From: an archaeon
GTDB taxonomy: Archaea > Asgardarchaeota > Hermodarchaeia > Hermodarchaeales > Hermodarchaeaceae
Direction of reading: 5' to 3'
DNA: 9,046 bases
Assembly: GCA_016550425.1 (NCBI GenBank)
Contig: JABXGS010000103.1
Coordinates: forward strand, 1 to 9,046
Below, in pieces: positions 6,426 to 9,046 of this stretch. The notes beneath the pieces are model-generated. The model was not told where the DNA came from, made no database searches, and saw only the letters and a program-made list of their open reading frames with translations. Both the position numbers and the translations under genes were made by a program. Numbering within the stretch: the first letter of the stretch is position 1; every line of letters starts with the position of its first letter.

Positions 6426-6473
6426 TACGCTCTCACAAGCAGGATTCGAATAAAGATATCATGGTGTGATTCT

Positions 6474-7229
6474 ATGGCACAGGCTGTTAGAAGTCAACAA
6501 GAATTAGCGATTGCCCGTGAAGCACAATTGATGTACCGACGTGCACCCACCTTTACTCCCGTTGAGTCTAATCTTCGTCGTTGGCGAGGAAAAATCAAAG
6601 GTGGACCCCGAAGTAAGGATGAGTTCCTCGTTGAGATTATTGTGCCTCCGAACTTTCCAGCTCAACCGCCAGTTGCACGAATGCTAACTCCAACGAAGCA
6701 TCCCCGGGTTGATTCTGAATCTGGAGCTATTCATCTCCGAATAGTCACCCAATGGCAACCCCATTATCATGTCTATCAGGTGGTTAATAGTATTAAGGGC
6801 CTGTTTGCCCGTGAGCCTCCTGTGCCTGATGTAACCCGAGAAGCCCCCAAGGTGAAGATGCCTCAGGAGGAAGAAGTGCTGCAACAACGGTATCAGCAAT
6901 TGGAACGTGAGGTTTCACGGCTAACCAAGAAAGTCCAAGATCGCGACGAACGAATTGCCCGAATGGCAGCCCAAATCGACACAGGCTCCATTACCACTGG
7001 TGAAGTCACCGATGAAGACGACATGGATGCTCTCATCCTTCCTGCTGACGCTAAAGAACGCGAGAAGCTCGAACTGGAAAGTGAGAAACTAGCAATCTCC
7101 GATTTATTACAAAATCTTGAACAGAAATTCGATTCAGCAGAAATTACCTCTACCGAATATACCAAACTGTACAAACGGTACAAGAAACGACTTTACCAGA
7201 TTGACAAGGCTCTCGAAAAATACGTCTAA
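6474..7229 (+). CDS. ESCRT-I subunit, Vps23/TSG101-like (UEV domain plus coiled coil and core hairpin)
   Basis: From ATG 6474 this is 251 residues. Residues about 10-115 form an E2-like UEV domain: LRRWRGKIKGG (35-45), VPPNFPAQPPVARM (57-70), HPR (76-78) where active E2s have HPN, and GAIHL with H87 where the catalytic cysteine would be, so it cannot form a thioester. W94-x-P96 and the following helix keep the E2 register. A coiled coil (about 130-168), an acidic linker (TDEDDMDAL), and a C-terminal helical hairpin (about 195-250) follow. UEV, coiled coil and C-terminal 'steadiness box' is the TSG101/Vps23 order; in eukaryotes the UEV binds ubiquitin and the C-terminus anchors it in ESCRT-I. 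The frame is also open from ATG 6423, but that start lacks a ribosome binding site and its 17 extra residues look non-coding; GGTGTGAT lies just before 6474. Vps28 follows after 26 bases. Confidence 0.92.
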   Translation: MAQAVRSQQELAIAREAQLMYRRAPTFTPVESNLRRWRGKIKGGPRSKDEFLVEIIVPPNFPAQPPVARMLTPTKHPRVDSESGAIHLRIVTQWQPHYHVYQVVNSIKGLFAREPPVPDVTREAPKVKMPQEEEVLQQRYQQLEREVSRLTKKVQDRDERIARMAAQIDTGSITTGEVTDEDDMDALILPADAKEREKLELESEKLAISDLLQNLEQKFDSAEITSTEYTKLYKRYKKRLYQIDKALEKYV

Positions 7230-7255
7230 ACTATTTCATTTCAGAGGCGAATGCT

Positions 7256-7903
7256 ATGGCCATGCGTGAGAAAAAACGACCAAAAAAGGGGAAGGTTGTC
7301 GAACTAGAAGCAGAATTGTATGGAACGATAGCAACCCTCGACAGTATCGCAGAAAAATTTGATGAAGGCGATTTACAGCCTGCTCTCTACAAGCGACAAT
7401 TCAAATCACTTATTAAAGACACTATCAAAACTCGACAGTTACTGGAAGCTGAAGGCGAATCCTGGGATGAGTTTGTAGAAGAGGAACAAATCACCGAACG
7501 CTTCCCCATCGCAGTTGAGAAGTTGCAAATAGGTGAACGGGCACCCGAAGGTGAAGAAACGGTCGAACTGACTCCCCAAACCTCGGTTCGAATGGCAGCC
7601 AAAACGGCTGATATTGTCTCAGACATAATCACACTTATTGATATTGCCAAACTCGGTGACGTTGCAAAAATGAGCCTTGTTGTCCCACTCTTGGATGATG
7701 CCATTATCCTGTTAACTAAGTATCCGAATTTCCCACCCGATTATTGGATACTAGTAGCACTCAAAGATTGGCGGAATCAACTCCAAGGTCGAGACCCTCA
7801 AGAAACCCTTTCGCCCGAAGAAGCTAAACAGCTCGAATTCCAAGCTGTTCGCTGGTTAAACGATTTCAAGCGACGACTCCGAGAAATGGCGGCGGATGAA
7901 TAA
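7256..7903 (+). CDS. vps28: ESCRT-I subunit Vps28
   Basis: A 215-residue Vps28, about the size of eukaryotic Vps28. The N-terminal half matches the ESCRT-I core region: AELYGTIATLDSIAEKF (19-35), the second helix ALYKRQFKSLIKD (43-55), then SWDEFVEEE...FPIAVEKL (69-90), comparable to human SIDEF...CPLAMERI. The C-terminal four-helix bundle spans about 112-208, with PPDY (160-163), W172 and WLNDF (200-204); human VPS28, from memory, has PPDF and a tryptophan at the same 10-residue spacing. In eukaryotes the N-terminal half assembles with Vps23 and Vps37, and the C-terminal domain binds ESCRT-II or ESCRT-III. The N-terminus is rich in Lys/Arg. The start at 7256 has GAGG 8 bases upstream; the ATG two codons on is an alternative. 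It sits 26 bases after the Vps23-like gene and 19 bases before the small Vps28-CTD-like gene. Confidence 0.95.
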   Translation: MAMREKKRPKKGKVVELEAELYGTIATLDSIAEKFDEGDLQPALYKRQFKSLIKDTIKTRQLLEAEGESWDEFVEEEQITERFPIAVEKLQIGERAPEGEETVELTPQTSVRMAAKTADIVSDIITLIDIAKLGDVAKMSLVVPLLDDAIILLTKYPNFPPDYWILVALKDWRNQLQGRDPQETLSPEEAKQLEFQAVRWLNDFKRRLREMAADE

Positions 7904-7922
7904 ATGTTGAGGCAGAAAGCTG

Positions 7923-8216
7923 ATGGCACATCCAATGCGTTCCTTTGCCGAAATGCGCGAACGGTTGGTGAACGCTATCAACAAAGCTAATCTGCGCATT
8001 AACGCCGAATATGTTCTTGAAGATTTGGATGTGGTCGTGGCCTTTGCTGAAGCCATGCTTGGTCCTGATCACCATGTTACCATGGAAGCCCAGGAATGGT
8101 ATGAATACTTCTGGGCTAAATATGGAAACAATTTAACCCAACACGTGGAGGAATTAGAAGCGCGACGATTCGCAATGCGAGCCGAAACCTGGCTTAACTA
8201 CATTCGACAAATATGA
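7923..8216 (+). CDS. Stand-alone protein resembling the Vps28 C-terminal domain
   Basis: A 97-residue helical protein with no signal or membrane segment. It aligns with residues about 112-206 of the Vps28 encoded just upstream. LED (32-34) matches LLD (145-147), P48-D49 matches P161-D162, and the tryptophan ten residues later (W59; W172) is kept with no gap. After a three-residue difference in the loop, EEL/EEA and WLNY-I (90-94) match WLNDF (200-204). It lacks the N-terminal half that holds Vps28 in the ESCRT-I core. I therefore infer a diverged tandem duplicate of the Vps28 C-terminal domain. In eukaryotes that domain contacts ESCRT-II and ESCRT-III, and the next gene here encodes Vps22, so a bridging, competing or regulatory partner is plausible. 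GAGG 10 bases before the ATG is its ribosome binding site, and it lies 13 bases before vps22. The family call rests on a hand alignment; a chance resemblance between small helical bundles is possible. Confidence 0.9.
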   Translation: MAHPMRSFAEMRERLVNAINKANLRINAEYVLEDLDVVVAFAEAMLGPDHHVTMEAQEWYEYFWAKYGNNLTQHVEELEARRFAMRAETWLNYIRQI

Positions 8217-8221
8217 GGAGG
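8215..8221 (+). promoter_or_regulatory. Strong ribosome binding site of vps22
   Basis: GAGGAGG is the best match to the 16S 3'-end complement in the window. It overlaps the TGA stop codon of the Vps28-CTD-like gene and stands 8 bases before ATG 8230. It fixes that start and suggests that vps22 is translated efficiently, possibly coupled to termination of the preceding gene. Confidence 0.8.
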
Positions 8222-8229
8222 AACAGCTC

Positions 8230-8964
8230 ATGGGACTCTGGGAAATAGAAAAACAAATGGAAATGGATGCGGCCTATAAGAAAAAACGCGTTGAACTCAT
8301 GCTCAAAGAACTTGAGCACATGCTCCAAACCATCTCCGAATTACGAGACAAAGCCGATGCCTTTGAACAAACCTACGGAGAAGTCATCACAGTCTCACCC
8401 GAATATAGTGAGAAGGCGGCCACAATCGCCCATGAACTTGGTATCACCATGCCGGGTATCCCCTTTGCCGAGGATATGAAAGAGAAGCCCGGACTCATGG
8501 AGCGACTTACCGGCCGAGGACGCTTCTATGACGAATTAGGTCTTCAAATCCTAGACATTGCCAAACGACGTCGAGATGCTACGGGTGGCATTATGACCTT
8601 AGCAGAGATTGTGCTAATCGTCAATAAACAGCGGAAGGCTAGTGTGTCCCAAGTTGACGTCGCGAAAGCAATACAAAACCTAGCAGCCGCCAAACTCATT
8701 CCCGGCATTCGAAAGCTTCCCTCCGGTATTCGCATCGTCGAACTAATTCCACGGGAATTAACCAATGACCAGGTAGCAGTTCTCTCATTGGCTAGCCGAT
8801 CCGGGTACACGACACTGGAAGAAGTCATAAAAGAAACTAGATGGGCCCAAGAACGTGCGGATGCTGCTCTTAAAAGCCTAGAATCCGTTGGGGCAGCGAA
8901 AGTGGATGAATCCTATGTTCATGGTAAACGATACTTCTTCCCCGGGCTCAACCCAGGCGAATAA
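8230..8964 (+). CDS. ESCRT-II subunit Vps22/SNF8 (EAP30 family)
   Basis: A 244-residue EAP30-family protein, close in length to eukaryotic Vps22/SNF8. Residues about 5-50 are a charged helical coiled coil, then a linker, then two winged-helix domains. The first (about 98-173) opens with RFYDELGLQILDIA, which matches SNF8 FYYELGVQI, and continues with GGIMTLAEI (119-127), VSQVDVAKAIQNL (139-151) and a beta-wing (GIRIVELIP, 166-174). The second (about 177-240) has QVAVLSLASRSGYTTLEEV (181-199) and RYFFPGL (234-240), again as in SNF8. In eukaryotes Vps22, Vps36 and two Vps25 form a Y-shaped complex that links ESCRT-I to ESCRT-III. Lack of a GLUE or zinc-finger extension favours Vps22 over Vps36, though a single ancestral EAP30 protein serving both roles is possible in archaea. 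It is the last gene of the plus-strand set in this window; no Vps25 is seen. Confidence 0.95.
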   Translation: MGLWEIEKQMEMDAAYKKKRVELMLKELEHMLQTISELRDKADAFEQTYGEVITVSPEYSEKAATIAHELGITMPGIPFAEDMKEKPGLMERLTGRGRFYDELGLQILDIAKRRRDATGGIMTLAEIVLIVNKQRKASVSQVDVAKAIQNLAAAKLIPGIRKLPSGIRIVELIPRELTNDQVAVLSLASRSGYTTLEEVIKETRWAQERADAALKSLESVGAAKVDESYVHGKRYFFPGLNPGE

Positions 8965-8973
8965 GCAATCCCG

Positions 8974-8986
8974 GTCTAGCTTAGAC
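8974..8986. repeat. Short inverted repeat between convergent genes
   Basis: GTCTA and TAGAC flank a three-base centre in the short gap between the end of vps22 and the end of the putative convergent gene. It could help end transcription, but the stem is only 5 bp and the T tract expected on either strand is weak. Confidence 0.25.
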
Positions 8987-9046
8987 TAAAACTTCGACCA
9001 CTTCTTGTTGTCGGTCAAGCCATTTTGCCTGGTTCCGTTCCACGAG
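8981..9046 (-). CDS. Probable C-terminal fragment of a convergent gene (5' part outside window)
   Basis: On the minus strand an open frame enters at the right edge and ends with TAA at 8981-8983. It reads LVERNQAKWLDRQQEVVEVLV, a charged helix-like tail with ordinary codons. Twenty-one residues are too few to name the protein. The tail-to-tail layout with vps22 (16-base gap) resembles the close convergent arrangement of the Yip1-like and E1 genes. It could be chance open frame; the sequence beyond 9046 would settle it. Confidence 0.4.
   Translation of the reverse strand, partial: LVERNQAKWLDRQQEVVEVLV

Noticed and set aside
6423..6473. Longer N-terminus for the Vps23-like protein starting at ATG 6423
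   Set aside because: No ribosome binding site, the ATG lies in a promoter-like element, and the 17 extra residues look like translated non-coding sequence. Kept only as an alternative.
6684..8828. Minus-strand and out-of-frame open frames across the ESCRT genes
   Set aside because: Ser-rich antisense translations or plus-strand out-of-frame shadows inside confidently assigned Vps23, Vps28 and Vps22 genes.
1..9046. CRISPR array, insertion sequence or phage genes
   Set aside because: No regularly spaced direct repeats, transposase motifs or terminal inverted repeats were seen anywhere in the window.

Overview
The window almost certainly comes from an Asgard archaeon. It has an archaeal-type leucyl-tRNA synthetase, archaeal-style AT-rich promoter elements and GGTG/GGAGG ribosome binding sites. 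It also carries two sets of proteins otherwise regarded as eukaryotic hallmarks: a complete ubiquitin conjugation set (ubiquitin-like modifier, E1, E2, RING protein) and subunits of ESCRT-I and ESCRT-II (Vps23/TSG101-like, Vps28, Vps22/EAP30). I cannot resolve the Asgard lineage from this sequence alone.

Layout. Positions 1-2447 (minus strand) hold most of leuS, whose C-terminus lies beyond the left edge. A divergent intergenic region (2448-2694) separates it from a plus-strand gene for a zinc-ribbon, multi-pass, Yip1-like membrane protein (2695-3453). The 3' end of that gene overlaps the 3' end of the E1 gene by 8 bp. The minus strand from 5648 down to 3446 is the ubiquitin module: RING protein, ubiquitin-like protein, a 199-bp gap, then E2 and E1 with a 3-4 bp GTGA overlap. 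A 197-bp divergent region (5649-5845) then leads into the plus-strand ESCRT module: an unrecognised coiled-coil protein (5846-6388), Vps23/TSG101-like UEV protein (about 6474-7229), Vps28 (7256-7903), a 97-residue protein that looks like a free-standing copy of the Vps28 C-terminal domain (7923-8216), and Vps22/EAP30 (8230-8964). At the right edge there is probably the C-terminal end of a convergent minus-strand gene (8981-9046).

How the genes fit together. The E1 would adenylate the C-terminal Gly-Gly of the modifier and pass it to the E2, with the RING protein promoting transfer to substrate. The modifier is encoded with a bare Gly-Gly end, so it needs no maturation cleavage. ESCRT-I (Vps23 with an inactive E2 fold, plus Vps28) and ESCRT-II (Vps22) would recognise modified cargo or organise membrane remodelling. 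The shared divergent promoter region suggests the two modules are expressed together. ESCRT-III, Vps4, Vps25 and a JAMM deubiquitinase are not in the window.

The observations I rate highest are the stand-alone Vps28-CTD paralogue, the ubiquitin-like sequence of the E1 C-terminal domain, the loss of all seven ubiquitin lysine positions in the modifier, the shared core hairpin of Vps23 and Vps28, and the unidentified first gene of the ESCRT operon.
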